From: Hyunsoonleella pacifica
GTDB lineage: Bacteria > Bacteroidota > Bacteroidia > Flavobacteriales > Flavobacteriaceae
Direction: 5' to 3'
DNA length: 64,000 nt
Assembly (NCBI RefSeq): GCF_004310335.1
Contig: NZ_SIRS01000005.1
Location: 186,001 to 250,000, forward strand
Shown here: in pieces, positions 51,126-59,973 of the stretch
Position numbering within the stretch: position 1 is the stretch's first letter
Layout: the number at the start of each line of letters is the position of its first letter
Program-made: the position numbers and the translations under genes
Notes under the pieces: generated by a model
The model's database searches: none
What the model was told of the DNA's origin: nothing
The model's input: the letters and a program-made list of their open reading frames with translations, nothing else

Positions 51126-51258
51126 TGGGCGTTACCTTCCGCTCATACCTACAAGGTTAAAAAAACCTTGCAGGATCGCTACAGGTCGGGCTTTACGTTA
51201 CAAGTCCTCGCACCTCCTACGTCGGGCTGTGGGCTTTCCTCTACAATCCCTAACGCAC
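51126..51258 (-). repeat. Dispersed structured element, family A copy 4, with nested family C palindrome
   Basis: Minus strand: GTGCGTTAGGGATTGTAGAG, GAAAGCCC, CCCGACGTAGGAGG, AAAGCCCGACC, and GGTAACGCCC at the end. A family C palindrome (CCTGCAAGG...CCTTGTAGG) is nested at 51148-51174. Located in the metH-metF gap. Confidence 0.7.
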
Positions 51259-51267
51259 CACTCATTC

Positions 51268-51361
51268 GAGGTCTCCCCTAACCCCTCCAGAGGAGAGGAA
51301 CCTTACTCAAACGAATTCTCACGTATAAGTTTCCTCCCTTTCGGGGAGGTTAGGAGGGGCT
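51268..51361. repeat. Inverted pair of family D repeats at the metH stop
   Basis: 51268-51300 (GAGGTCTCCCCTAACCCCTC ...) and 51330-51361 (TTTCCTCCCTTTCGGGGAGG ...) face each other across a 29-base spacer. The second arm encodes the final Ser-Pro-Ser and stop codon of metH (AGCCCCTCCTAA on the minus strand). Confidence 0.85.
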
Positions 51362-54025
51362 TATATTAGGATGTAGCCATTTTCTAGCCTTCTCTATGTC
51401 AATGCCTTTTCTTTCAGCATAATCAGTTACTTGGTCATCCGTGATTTTACCCAAACCAAAATACTTTGCCTCTTTGTTAGCAAAATAATACCCAGAGACT
51501 GCTGCTGCAGGCCACATAGCCAAACTTTCGGTTAGTGTTACCCCAATCAATTTTTCAACATCCAATAATTCCCAAATCGTTTCCTTTTCCAGATGGTCAG
51601 GACAAGCTGGGTAACCAGGAGCAGGACGAATACCTTTATAACTTTCTTTAATCAAATCATCATTACTCAAATCCTCATCTGCTGCATAACTCCAATGTTT
51701 GGTACGTATCTGTTTGTGCAAATATTCAGCAAAAGCCTCAGCAAATCTATCTGCTATCGCTTGCGCCATAATCGCATTATAATCGTCATCTTTTGCTTTA
51801 TAACTTTCAGCTAATTCTTGAGCTCCAAAAACACTCACACAAAACGCCCCAACATAATCTGTTTTTCCTGCACTTTCAGGTGCAATAAAATCTGCCAGAG
51901 CATGATTGGGAACTCCTTCTCGTTTTTTTAATTGCTGACGCAAGGTTCTAAATATCGCTATTTCTTCTCCCTTTTTCTTTACAGAAATATCATCATCATT
52001 AATCGTATTTGCTTCAAACAAACCAAAAACTGCTTTTGGTTTCAACAATTGTTTTGCAATAATCTGTTGTATCATATCTTGAGCATCTTCAAATAATTGC
52101 GTTGCTTGTTCGCCAACAACATCATCTTTTAAAATATCAGGGTATTTACCGTGTAAGTCCCAGCTTCTAAAAAACGGACTCCAATCTATAAAAGGCAGCA
52201 GCTCTTTTAAGCTTAATTGTTTCAAAATCTGTACACCCATTTCTTTAGGCTTTACAATTTCAGAAGTCTCCCAATCAATCTTATACTTTTTGTTACGTGC
52301 TTCTTCAATAGAAATATATGATTTCTCTTTACCTCGTTTTAAAAACTTAGTACGAAATTCATCATAATCCTTCTTAAGTTTTGCTACATAAGCGTTAGAC
52401 GTTTTCTTGTTTAATAAATCGCCAACCACTGTTACTGCACGCGACGCATCATTTACATGTACCACAGCATTTTCATACTGCGTATCAATCTTCACTGCTG
52501 TATGCGCTTTGGATGTGGTAGCACCACCAATTAATAAGGGGACTTCAAAATTTTTGTTTTGCATCTCCTTAGCCAAATACACCATCTCGTCCAACGAAGG
52601 CGTAATTAACCCAGACAATCCAATGGCATCCACACGCTCTTCAATAGCTGTTTGTATTATTTTTTCTGGTGGCACCATTACTCCCAAATCAACTATTTCG
52701 TAGTTGTTACAAGCCAATACCACACTCACTATATTTTTACCAATATCATGTACATCACCTTTTACGGTAGCCATTAATATTTTCCCAACAGGCTCTGAGG
52801 TATCTGATTTTTCAGCCTCTATATACGGATTTAAATAGGCTACAGCTTTTTTCATCACACGGGCCGACTTTACCACCTGAGGCAAAAACATTTTACCAGC
52901 GCCAAACAAATCACCTACCACATTCATCCCAATCATCAAATTGCCTTCAATCACTTCAATCGGCTTGGAAGCTGCTTGTCGTGCTTCTTCAACATCTTCA
53001 ATAATAAAAGCATCTAAACCTTTTACCAAAGCATGGGTAATTCTATCTTGAACAGTACCTTCTCTCCAAGATAAGTCAACCGTTTTTTCTTTTTTTGAGC
53101 CTTTTACTGTCTCTGCAAAATCTAATAAACGTTCGGTAGCATCATCACATCTATCAAGAATAACATCTTCAATATGTTCTAATAAATCCTTTGGGATATC
53201 ATCATAAACCTCCAACATTGCTGGATTTACAATACCCATATTCATTCCATTTTGAATAGCATAATATAAAAACACCGAGTGCATCGCTTCTCGGACTATA
53301 TTATTACCTCGAAAAGAGAATGACACATTACTTACTCCTCCACTAACAGAAACATTTTCTAAATTTTCTCTAACCCAACGTGTGGCTTCTATAAAATCAA
53401 TAGCATTTTTACGATGCTCTTCCATCCCTGTTGCCACAGGAAATATATTTAAATCGAATATGATGTCTTCTGAAGGAAAGCCAACTTTGTTAACCAAAAC
53501 ATCGTAAGAACGTTTGGCTATTTCTATCCTACGTTCATAATTATCGGCTTGCCCAACTTCATCAAAAGCCATAACAATTACCGCGGCCCCATAACGCTTA
53601 ATTTGAGTAGCTTCCCAAATAAATTTTTCTTCGCCTTCTTTTAATGAAATAGAATTTACAACACATTTTCCCTGCACCACTTGTAAACCAGCCTCAATAA
53701 TTTCCCATTTAGAAGAATCTATCATAATAGGCACACGACAAATGTCAGGTTCAGCAGCTATCAAGTTTAAGAAACGTACCATGGCTTCTTTACCATCAAT
53801 CAAACCATCATCCATATTAATGTCGATAATTTGAGCTCCACCATCAACTTGATGTCTTGCTATATCTAAAGCCTCATCAAATTTTTCTTCTTTTATTAAA
53901 CGCAAAAACTTTCTAGAACCAGCAACATTAGTACGTTCTCCAACGTTTATAAAGTTGCTGTTCTCATTAAGGATTAGTGGCTCTAATCCTGACAGTTTCA
54001 TGTATTTGGTTTGTTTTATCTTCAT
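51350..54025 (-). CDS. metH: Methionine synthase, folate/B12/activation part (split MetH)
   Basis: 891 residues, corresponding to the C-terminal three modules of MetH; the homocysteine-binding module is a separate gene (54563-55588). Order: pterin-binding barrel (about 20-300: [29 protein letters not shown]), cap and cobalamin-binding domain (about 320-560, [17 protein letters not shown] with the lower-axial His), and SAM-binding reactivation domain (about 570-890, [31 protein letters not shown]). It transfers methyl from 5-methyl-THF to cobalamin. M9 (MKLSGLEPL) is an alternative start. The C-terminal SPS comes from a repeat. Confidence 0.96.
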   Translation of the reverse strand: MKIKQTKYMKLSGLEPLILNENSNFINVGERTNVAGSRKFLRLIKEEKFDEALDIARHQVDGGAQIIDINMDDGLIDGKEAMVRFLNLIAAEPDICRVPIMIDSSKWEIIEAGLQVVQGKCVVNSISLKEGEEKFIWEATQIKRYGAAVIVMAFDEVGQADNYERRIEIAKRSYDVLVNKVGFPSEDIIFDLNIFPVATGMEEHRKNAIDFIEATRWVRENLENVSVSGGVSNVSFSFRGNNIVREAMHSVFLYYAIQNGMNMGIVNPAMLEVYDDIPKDLLEHIEDVILDRCDDATERLLDFAETVKGSKKEKTVDLSWREGTVQDRITHALVKGLDAFIIEDVEEARQAASKPIEVIEGNLMIGMNVVGDLFGAGKMFLPQVVKSARVMKKAVAYLNPYIEAEKSDTSEPVGKILMATVKGDVHDIGKNIVSVVLACNNYEIVDLGVMVPPEKIIQTAIEERVDAIGLSGLITPSLDEMVYLAKEMQNKNFEVPLLIGGATTSKAHTAVKIDTQYENAVVHVNDASRAVTVVGDLLNKKTSNAYVAKLKKDYDEFRTKFLKRGKEKSYISIEEARNKKYKIDWETSEIVKPKEMGVQILKQLSLKELLPFIDWSPFFRSWDLHGKYPDILKDDVVGEQATQLFEDAQDMIQQIIAKQLLKPKAVFGLFEANTINDDDISVKKKGEEIAIFRTLRQQLKKREGVPNHALADFIAPESAGKTDYVGAFCVSVFGAQELAESYKAKDDDYNAIMAQAIADRFAEAFAEYLHKQIRTKHWSYAADEDLSNDDLIKESYKGIRPAPGYPACPDHLEKETIWELLDVEKLIGVTLTESLAMWPAAAVSGYYFANKEAKYFGLGKITDDQVTDYAERKGIDIEKARKWLHPNISPS

Positions 54026-54100
54026 TATTTATATTGCTCAACTGTAATAAACAGCTTAGAAAATAATCCTTTTCAATTTTACTTTAGACTACTTTTAAAA

Positions 54101-54556
54101 TCATAATTGATGTAGCGACATAATCCACAATTTTCGTCCATTTATGGTTTTAACTTTATCTTTTTTAAAACCTAACGATTGATACAGCTTAATAGCTCTT
54201 AAATTGTCTTCATAAACATCTAGCCAAATTTGTTTTGCTTTCAATTGAGTAAAACAAATTTGTTTTATCAACCTAATTGCATCTTTACCATAGCCTAGTC
54301 CTTTTTTAGAAACAACTATTCTTCTAAATTCAATAATTTTATTTTTACTAAATATCCCTGCTAATATTATATATCCAATTAAAGCTTCACTTTTCTTTTC
54401 GAATATAGATAAATGCTGTTCTTCTTCTATTATATTTTGATGCTCAGCTTTACTATATTCTTGCACAAACTGACTATCATTTTTTTCAAGAACTACAATC
54501 TTATCAAGATCATCAGGTACTGTATTTCTTATTATTATTTTATCAGTCTCATTCAT
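54101..54556 (-). CDS. GNAT family N-acetyltransferase
   Basis: 151 residues, one GNAT domain: IIIRNTVPDDLDKIVVLEKN (strand 1), IGYIILAGIF, IIEFRRIVVSKKGLGYGKDAIRLIKQI (motif A, acetyl-CoA pyrophosphate loop GLGYGKD, a variant of Q/RxxGxG/A), QIWLDVYEDNLRAIKLYQSLGFKK (motif B). Substrate unknown; the RimI-like ending ALKLYQSLGF type suits amino-group acceptors. It lies between the two halves of the split metH, 6 bases after the first half, and is likely cotranscribed. Confidence 0.9.
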   Translation of the reverse strand: MNETDKIIIRNTVPDDLDKIVVLEKNDSQFVQEYSKAEHQNIIEEEQHLSIFEKKSEALIGYIILAGIFSKNKIIEFRRIVVSKKGLGYGKDAIRLIKQICFTQLKAKQIWLDVYEDNLRAIKLYQSLGFKKDKVKTINGRKLWIMSLHQL

Positions 54557-54562
54557 TCTATA

Positions 54563-55588
54563 TCATACTGAAACAACTTCAGCATAACTACGCGGTTTAT
54601 ATTTTGCCGCAATATCAGCAATTACCCTAATATGCTCAGGAGTTGTCCCACAACATCCCCCAACAATATTCATTAAGTTCTTTTTTAAATACTCTTCAAT
54701 TTGAGCACCCATTTCCTCAGGAGTTTCGTCATATTCTCCAAAGGCATTTGGCAATCCAGCATTTGGATGTGCAGAAACAGCAAAGTCTGTTTTATTTGCA
54801 ATCGCTTCTAAATGTGGTTGCAATAAATTAGCTCCCAAAGCACAATTAAAACCAACAGATAATAATGGTACATGCGATACCGAAATCAAAAATGCTTCTG
54901 CTGTTTGTCCTGACAAGGTACGCCCCGAAGCGTCTGTAATAGTACCACTAAGCATTATAGGGACTTCTATATTACGCTCTGCTTTTACTTCTTCTATAGA
55001 AAATAAAGCTGCTTTGGCATTTAAGGTATCAAAAACCGTTTCCACTAACAGTATATCGGCACCACCATCTAATAACGCTTCAACTTGCTGCTTATAAGCG
55101 ATGCGCAACTCATCGAACGTTACAGCACGATATCCAGGGTCATTTACATCTGGCGACATACTTGCAGTACGGTTTGTAGGACCAATAGACCCCGCTACAA
55201 ATCTTGGTTTATGTGGTTCTTTTGCAGTAAATTCATCAGCTACTTCTCTGGCTATTCTTGCTGATTCGTAATTAAGCTCATACACCAAATCTTCCATTTG
55301 GTAATCTGCCATAGCGATAGTTGTACCCGAAAAGGTATTGGTCTCTGCAATATCGGCACCGGCTTCAAAATACTTGGCATGAATGGTTTTTATAGCTTCA
55401 GGCTGCGTTATAGATAACAAATCATTATTACCCTGTAATGGAGTTGGATAATCCTTAAAACGCTTACCTCTATAATCTTCTTCCGTAAATTTATAAGCCT
55501 GTATCATGGTACCCATTGCACCATCTAATATTAAAATGCGCTCTTTTAACGCCTCGTATATTTTTGACATTTTCAATTTCTTTGACAT
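54563..55588 (-). CDS. Homocysteine S-methyltransferase module (split MetH)
   Basis: 341 residues, the homocysteine/zinc barrel of methionine synthase: [12 protein letters not shown] near the start, [30 protein letters not shown] (first zinc Cys), and [16 protein letters not shown] (the Cys pair completing the zinc site, about 312-327). It activates homocysteine for methyl transfer from cobalamin bound by the partner at 51350-54025. M7 ([17 protein letters not shown]) is a likely true start; the first ATG touches a family C palindrome. Confidence 0.95.
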   Translation of the reverse strand: MSKKLKMSKIYEALKERILILDGAMGTMIQAYKFTEEDYRGKRFKDYPTPLQGNNDLLSITQPEAIKTIHAKYFEAGADIAETNTFSGTTIAMADYQMEDLVYELNYESARIAREVADEFTAKEPHKPRFVAGSIGPTNRTASMSPDVNDPGYRAVTFDELRIAYKQQVEALLDGGADILLVETVFDTLNAKAALFSIEEVKAERNIEVPIMLSGTITDASGRTLSGQTAEAFLISVSHVPLLSVGFNCALGANLLQPHLEAIANKTDFAVSAHPNAGLPNAFGEYDETPEEMGAQIEEYLKKNLMNIVGGCCGTTPEHIRVIADIAAKYKPRSYAEVVSV

Positions 55589-55614
55589 CTACAGGGTTTT
55601 TAAAACCTTGTAGA
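55588..55614. repeat. Family C palindrome, copy 2
   Basis: TCTACAGGGTTTTTAAAACC then TTGTAGA, a near-perfect 27-base palindrome between cysM and the homocysteine methyltransferase start. Related to 51148-51174 and 57347-57376. Confidence 0.75.
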
Positions 55615-55626
55615 AAATTTCAGATA

Positions 55627-56517
55627 TTATTCAAACAATGTTGATGATAAATACCTGTCGCCTCTATCACAAATTATAGCTACTATAACACCTTCATCAA
55701 TAGACTCTGCTGTTTTTAAAGCACAATACATAGAGCCACCACTGCTCATACCTGCAAAAACACCTTCCTCTTTAGCCAAACTTATAGTGGTAGCTTTAGC
55801 ATCTTCTTCAGAAACATCAATAACAGTATCCACTCTAGAGCGCTCAAAAAACTTAGGCACATAATCTGGTGACCACTTTCTAATCCCAGGAATTCTTGCG
55901 CCATCCGCAGGTTGTGCACCTACAATATGGATATCTGGATTTTGCTCTTTCAAAAATCTTGATGTTCCCATTATAGTTCCCGTAGTACCCATAGTAGCCA
56001 CAAAATGTGTAATCTCACCTTCGGTATCTCTCCAAATTTCTGGCCCTGTAGTTTTATAATGTGCTTTCCAGTTGTCATCATTTTCAAACTGATTCAACAA
56101 TGTGTAGCATTTTTCATCACGAAGTTTAAAGGCTAAATCTCGTGAACCTTCAATACCTATATCTGCAGGTGTTAAAATTACCTCAGCACCATAGGCGCGC
56201 ATTGTTTTCACACGCTCTTCAGTAGAATTCTCAGGCATAATTAATACCATATTTAAACCTAAAAGCTTCGAAATAAAAGCTAATGCAATCCCTGTATTTC
56301 CACTAGTAGCTTCAACTAAAGTGCCTCCTTTTTTTATGTCGCCGCGTTTTAGAGCTTCGTTTATCATATTAAAAGCTGGCCTATCTTTTACACTGCCACC
56401 TGGGTTGTTCCCTTCTAACTTCAAAAACAGTTTTACCCCATTTTTTTTAAGCAGATGCGTTACCTCTACCAAAGGTGTATTTCCAATCTGGCCAATAATG
56501 CTATTCTCGTATGCCAT
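55627..56517 (-). CDS. cysM: Cysteine synthase (O-acetylserine sulfhydrylase B type)
   Basis: 296 residues, PLP fold type II. Motifs: IGNTPLVEV, the Schiff-base Lys in PGGSVKDRPAFNM, EATSGNTGIALAFI (phosphate loop), TMGTTGTIMGTSRFL, and VFAGMSSGGSMYCAL. It replaces the acetyl group of O-acetylserine with sulfide. The CysM-like features (KDRPA rather than KDR-ALSM) favour the B type. Its first 17 bases overlap the end of the serine acetyltransferase gene. Confidence 0.95.
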   Translation of the reverse strand: MAYENSIIGQIGNTPLVEVTHLLKKNGVKLFLKLEGNNPGGSVKDRPAFNMINEALKRGDIKKGGTLVEATSGNTGIALAFISKLLGLNMVLIMPENSTEERVKTMRAYGAEVILTPADIGIEGSRDLAFKLRDEKCYTLLNQFENDDNWKAHYKTTGPEIWRDTEGEITHFVATMGTTGTIMGTSRFLKEQNPDIHIVGAQPADGARIPGIRKWSPDYVPKFFERSRVDTVIDVSEEDAKATTISLAKEEGVFAGMSSGGSMYCALKTAESIDEGVIVAIICDRGDRYLSSTLFE

Positions 56518-57343
56518 TCTTTTTCGGTCTTATTTTAATTTCTGTTTGATAGGTTACCAATGAATTTTCTGGAACAGACTGGGTAATCCAAACATTAGCT
56601 CCAATAATACTGTTTGCGCCAATAACAATGTCGCCTCCTAAAACTGTGGCATTTGCATAAATGCACACTCCATCTTCTATAGTAGGATGACGCTTAGTTT
56701 TTGCTAAACTTTTAGATATGGAAACACCTCCTAGTGTAACTCCTTGATACATTTTTACATTCTTACCAATAATAGCAGTTTCTCCAACTACAATTCCAGT
56801 ACCATGATCTATATAAAACGACTCACCAATAGTAGCACCTGGATGAATATCAATACCTGTCATACCATGCGCATATTCACTCATCATTCTAGGTAAAATA
56901 TACACATTGCGCTTATACAAAGCATGACTTAACCTGTGAATTGATATCGCATGAAACCCAGGGTAGGCCAAATAAATTTCTTGTAAACAGTGCGATGCGG
57001 GGTCGTTCTGTTCAAATGCAACAGCATCTAAATCCAGCTTTTTTCTAATCTTAGGTAATTCTGCCTTAAAACTATCCCAAATAGTAGCACCGTTTTCTAT
57101 CTCTAAAGCAGTAAGAATCTTCAAAAACGTTTTCTCCAAATAGTCACTATGCTCCTCTTCCTGCTCACAATCAAACAAGGAGTAAAACAAGCGTTTTGTA
57201 AAGGTTTTAGCCGTATCTTTTAAGCAAACGTTATAACTTTTCATGTGATAATATCTATTGGCTCTTACAAGCCATGTGTGACCTTTTAATTTCAGTTGAT
57301 AAAAGTAAAACTTATCTCTGTAAATCTCATTGTTATGAAACAT
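56501..57343 (-). CDS. cysE: Serine O-acetyltransferase
   Basis: 280 residues. An N-terminal helical region (about 1-140) precedes a left-handed parallel beta-helix of hexapeptide repeats (about 160-260: IDIHPGATIGESFYIDHGTGIVVGETAIIGKNVKMYQGVTLGG, split here by turns, and VCIYANATVLGGDIVIGANSIIGANVWI). HGTGIVVGE supplies catalytic His/Asp-type residues. It makes O-acetylserine for CysM, encoded next with a 17-base overlap. The long N-terminus is of the EpsC-like serine acetyltransferase type. The typical C-terminal Ile for CysM docking is not evident. Confidence 0.94.
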   Translation of the reverse strand: MFHNNEIYRDKFYFYQLKLKGHTWLVRANRYYHMKSYNVCLKDTAKTFTKRLFYSLFDCEQEEEHSDYLEKTFLKILTALEIENGATIWDSFKAELPKIRKKLDLDAVAFEQNDPASHCLQEIYLAYPGFHAISIHRLSHALYKRNVYILPRMMSEYAHGMTGIDIHPGATIGESFYIDHGTGIVVGETAIIGKNVKMYQGVTLGGVSISKSLAKTKRHPTIEDGVCIYANATVLGGDIVIGANSIIGANVWITQSVPENSLVTYQTEIKIRPKKNGIRE

Positions 57344-57346
57344 TAA

Positions 57347-57470
57347 ATCCTACAAAGCTTTTACACCTTGCAGGATTATGTTTTTATGTTCTTTTTGAGC
57401 GCCTGCGTGAGGCAAGCAGGTTACCCACTACCGATAGCTATCAGGACAACGCGGGCAATATCCGCCAAAG
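57347..57470. repeat. Family C palindrome (copy 3) and composite palindromes
   Basis: 57347-57376 is ATCCTACAAAGCTTTTACAC then CTTGCAGGAT, immediately upstream of cysE. It is followed by a GC-rich patch with CCTGCGTGAGGCAAGCAGG (57400-57418) and CCGATAGCTATCAGG (near 57430-57444), both imperfect palindromes. This 139-base gap separates the ferredoxin reductase gene from cysE. Confidence 0.65.
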
Positions 57471-57482
57471 TTATTTTCAAAC

Positions 57483-58538
57483 TTAATTAATGGCTTGTAC
57501 TACAGCTTTTGGTGCTTCTTTTCTAGTACCATCAAATCCATCAATACCACTAACAGTAGTGTACTTTAAAACAAATTTCTTACCAGGATTTATAATTTTA
57601 TAAGCCGCTTGACACATAATAGTAGCTTCATGGAAACCACATAATATCAACTTTAGTTTTCCAGGATAATAGTTACCATCTCCAATTGCAAAAATCCCAG
57701 GAATATTAGTTTGGTAATCTAAAGCATTATTCACTTTAATAGCATTTTTTTCAATCTCTAAGCCCCAGTTTGCAATAGGTCCTAATTTAGGCGACAACCC
57801 AAATAATGGAATAAAATGATCAGTCTCTATTCGAATTGGTTCCTCTCCCTTTTTGGTAATTTCTATAGCCTCAACCTTATCGTCTCCTAAAATATCGGTA
57901 ACCTCAGCAGGTGTAATTAAAGTGATTTTACCATCATTTTTTAAGTCTTGTACTTTTTCAACAGAGTCTAAATGTCCTCTAAACTCATTACGTCTATGTA
58001 CTAAGGTTACACTCTTTGCTACATCGGCTAAAAATATACTCCAATCTAAAGCAGAATCTCCTCCACCAGCTATTACTACATTTTTATCACGGTATATTTC
58101 TGGCTCTTTAATCATATATTCCACACCTTTATCCTCATACTTAGCAAGGTTTTCAAGTTGTGGTTTTCTTGGTTCAAAACTTCCTAAACCACTAGCAATC
58201 GCTACAACTGGTGCTTGATGTTGTGTACCTTTGTTGGTAGTTACAATAAAAGAGCCATCCTCTTGCTTCTCAATAGTCTCAGCACGCTCACCTAATGTAA
58301 ATCCAGGTTCAAATTGCTTTCCTTGTTCCAACAAATTTTTGGTTAAATCCCCAGCTAAAATCTCTGGAAACGCAGGGATATCATAAATAGGTTTCTTAGG
58401 ATAAATTTCAGAACACTGTCCACCTGGTTGTGGTAATGCGTCAATTAAATGACATTTTAATTTTAATAATCCTGCTTCAAATACAGTAAATAACCCTGTA
58501 GGGCCAGCACCAATTACAATTATATCTGTTTTTATCAT
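57483..58538 (-). CDS. Thioredoxin reductase-like ferredoxin-NADP(+) reductase
   Basis: 351 residues with two dinucleotide domains. FAD site IIVIGAGPTGLFTVFEAGLL (about 5-24), followed by DALPQPGGQCSEIYPKKPIYDIPAFPEI, the signature of the YumC/FNR2 type that lacks a CxxC active site. NAD(P)H site VVIAGGGDSALDWSIFLADVAKSVTLVHRRNEFRG; second FAD contact GIFAIGDGNYYPGKL. It transfers electrons from NADPH to ferredoxin. The operon context suggests it powers the ferredoxin-type sulfite reductase encoded upstream; that link is inferred. Confidence 0.92.
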   Translation of the reverse strand: MIKTDIIVIGAGPTGLFTVFEAGLLKLKCHLIDALPQPGGQCSEIYPKKPIYDIPAFPEILAGDLTKNLLEQGKQFEPGFTLGERAETIEKQEDGSFIVTTNKGTQHQAPVVAIASGLGSFEPRKPQLENLAKYEDKGVEYMIKEPEIYRDKNVVIAGGGDSALDWSIFLADVAKSVTLVHRRNEFRGHLDSVEKVQDLKNDGKITLITPAEVTDILGDDKVEAIEITKKGEEPIRIETDHFIPLFGLSPKLGPIANWGLEIEKNAIKVNNALDYQTNIPGIFAIGDGNYYPGKLKLILCGFHEATIMCQAAYKIINPGKKFVLKYTTVSGIDGFDGTRKEAPKAVVQAIN

Positions 58539-58550
58539 TTTTTAAAAATT

Positions 58551-58617
58551 TGCTTTTAGCTATTTGCTTTTAGCCATTCGCTAGTTGCTAATCGCAAAAA
58601 GCTAGGGGCTAATCGTC
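58551..58617. repeat. Family E repeat (TTTAGC/GCTAAT-rich), copy 1
   Basis: A run built from TTGCTTTTAGCTATTTGCTT and similar words, then TAGTTGCTAATCGCAAAAAGC. It fills the gap between the siroheme synthase and ferredoxin reductase genes. A larger relative fills 63345-63450. Confidence 0.6.
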
Positions 58618-58620
58618 ATT

Positions 58621-59199
58621 TTATTTCTTACTAATTAGTCCTTTGGTAAATTCGTTAAGTGTTTCCACTTTCTCCTCGAAATCTCCTTTTATTGTTTTTC
58701 TATACTCGTTTAAATTCTTTACTAAATCGTCAATATTTTCAGGTATTACAGCCTCAAAAAATTGTCGTAACCGTTTTGCTGTTGTTGGCGATTTTCCATT
58801 TGTGGAAATAGCTACTTTCACATTGCCTTTGGTTACAATACCGCCCATATAAAAATCGCAATACGGTGGATTATCTGCTACATTAACCAATTTCGCTTCG
58901 GCTCTACAATCTTTCCACACCTGAACGTTTACTTCAGGCACATCAGTCGTTGCAACTACAATATGCTTTCCTTCCAAATACTTTTTTTGGTAGGTATCTT
59001 CAATTAAAGTGACACACCCTTTTTTTGCCAATGCGGTTGTACCTTCTCTAAACATGGGAGATATCATGGTTACATGCGCATCCGGACTCGATTTTAATAA
59101 GAACGTTAGCTTTTCTTCTGCTACAAATCCACCTCCAACAATAAGTACATTTAAGTTTTTAGTCTTTAAAAAAATAGGATATAAATTATTACGTTCCAT
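58621..59199 (-). CDS. Precorrin-2 dehydrogenase / sirohydrochlorin ferrochelatase
   Basis: 192 residues matching the CysG N-terminal (Met8p-like) domain: YPIFLKTKNLNVLIVGGGFVAEEKLTFLL (NAD-binding Rossmann), VVATTDVPEVNVQVW, LVNVADNPPYCDFYMGGIVTKGNVKVAISTNGKSPTTAKRLRQFFE. These enzymes oxidise precorrin-2 and insert iron to give siroheme, the cofactor of the sulfite reductase encoded two genes upstream. It starts 3 bases after cobA. Confidence 0.95.
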   Translation of the reverse strand: MERNNLYPIFLKTKNLNVLIVGGGFVAEEKLTFLLKSSPDAHVTMISPMFREGTTALAKKGCVTLIEDTYQKKYLEGKHIVVATTDVPEVNVQVWKDCRAEAKLVNVADNPPYCDFYMGGIVTKGNVKVAISTNGKSPTTAKRLRQFFEAVIPENIDDLVKNLNEYRKTIKGDFEEKVETLNEFTKGLISKK

Positions 59200-59202
59200 A
59201 AT

Positions 59203-59964
59203 TTACCCTTCTGTTACCTCACTATAAATTGAACTTAAAACTGCTCTTTCCTTAACCACATCGCCAATGATGATAATTGCAGGGTTTGCTAATTGTTTTT
59301 CTTCAACTATGTTTTCAATAGTATCAATGCTACCAATACCTACATTTTCATTCTCTCTAGTACCATTTTGTATTACAGCTATAGCTGTATCGCCTTTACC
59401 TTCTTTTGAAAAAATACTAACGATTTCCCCTAGTTTACCCATGCCCATCAAAATCACAACCGTAGCTGTAGATTTTGCAGCAAGAGCTACATCTTCAGAT
59501 AATTTATGCTTTTTAGTAGTACCTGTAATTACCCAAAAACTTTCTGAAGCACCACGTTTTGTAAGCGGGATACCTTGATACGCTGGCACTGCAACTGATG
59601 ATGAAATACCAGGTACCATAAAGGTTTCTAAATCAAACTGTCTTACATAATCAATCTCCTCTGCACCACGTCCAAAAATAAATGGATCGCCTCCTTTTAA
59701 GCGCACTACATGGCCTTTTTCTTTGGCTTTAGAAACGATTAACTCGTTAATCTGTTCTTGCTGAAATGCATAACACCCCCTGCGTTTCCCTACAAAAATA
59801 AGTTCTGCATCATCAGAAGCATACTTAAGTAAAGATTCGTTGATTAGCGCATCGTATAGGATAACGTTAGCAGATTCAATAGCCTTAATTGCCTTAAGCG
59901 TTATTAAATCTTCGTCTCCAGGACCTGCACCTACAACAGTTAATTTTGGGATGATACTCTTCAT
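59203..59964 (-). CDS. cobA: Uroporphyrinogen-III C-methyltransferase
   Basis: 253 residues, SUMT family: LTVVGAGPGDEDLITLKAIKAIESANVILYDALIN (SAM-binding P loop GAGPGD), VGKRRG, VRLKGGDPFIFGRGAEEI, VPGISSSVAVPAYQGIPLTKRG and TVVILMGMG. It adds two methyls to uroporphyrinogen III to give precorrin-2, the first siroheme-specific step. It lies 9 bases after the sulfite reductase gene and 3 before the siroheme synthase gene. Confidence 0.97.
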   Translation of the reverse strand: MKSIIPKLTVVGAGPGDEDLITLKAIKAIESANVILYDALINESLLKYASDDAELIFVGKRRGCYAFQQEQINELIVSKAKEKGHVVRLKGGDPFIFGRGAEEIDYVRQFDLETFMVPGISSSVAVPAYQGIPLTKRGASESFWVITGTTKKHKLSEDVALAAKSTATVVILMGMGKLGEIVSIFSKEGKGDTAIAVIQNGTRENENVGIGSIDTIENIVEEKQLANPAIIIIGDVVKERAVLSSIYSEVTEG

Positions 59965-59973
59965 GTTTACGTA

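Noticed and set aside
51094-51369. 91-residue plus-strand ORF in the metH-metF gap
   Set aside because: Built from family A, C and D repeats and overlapping the metH stop; no coding character.
55588-55614. SAM or B12 riboswitch near metH
   Set aside because: The only structure in these gaps is the family C palindrome, too short and lacking the conserved cores of known riboswitches; the operon's true 5' end is outside the window.
57274-57486. 70-residue plus-strand ORF upstream of cysE
   Set aside because: It covers the family C palindrome and composite repeats and overlaps cysE on the other strand.
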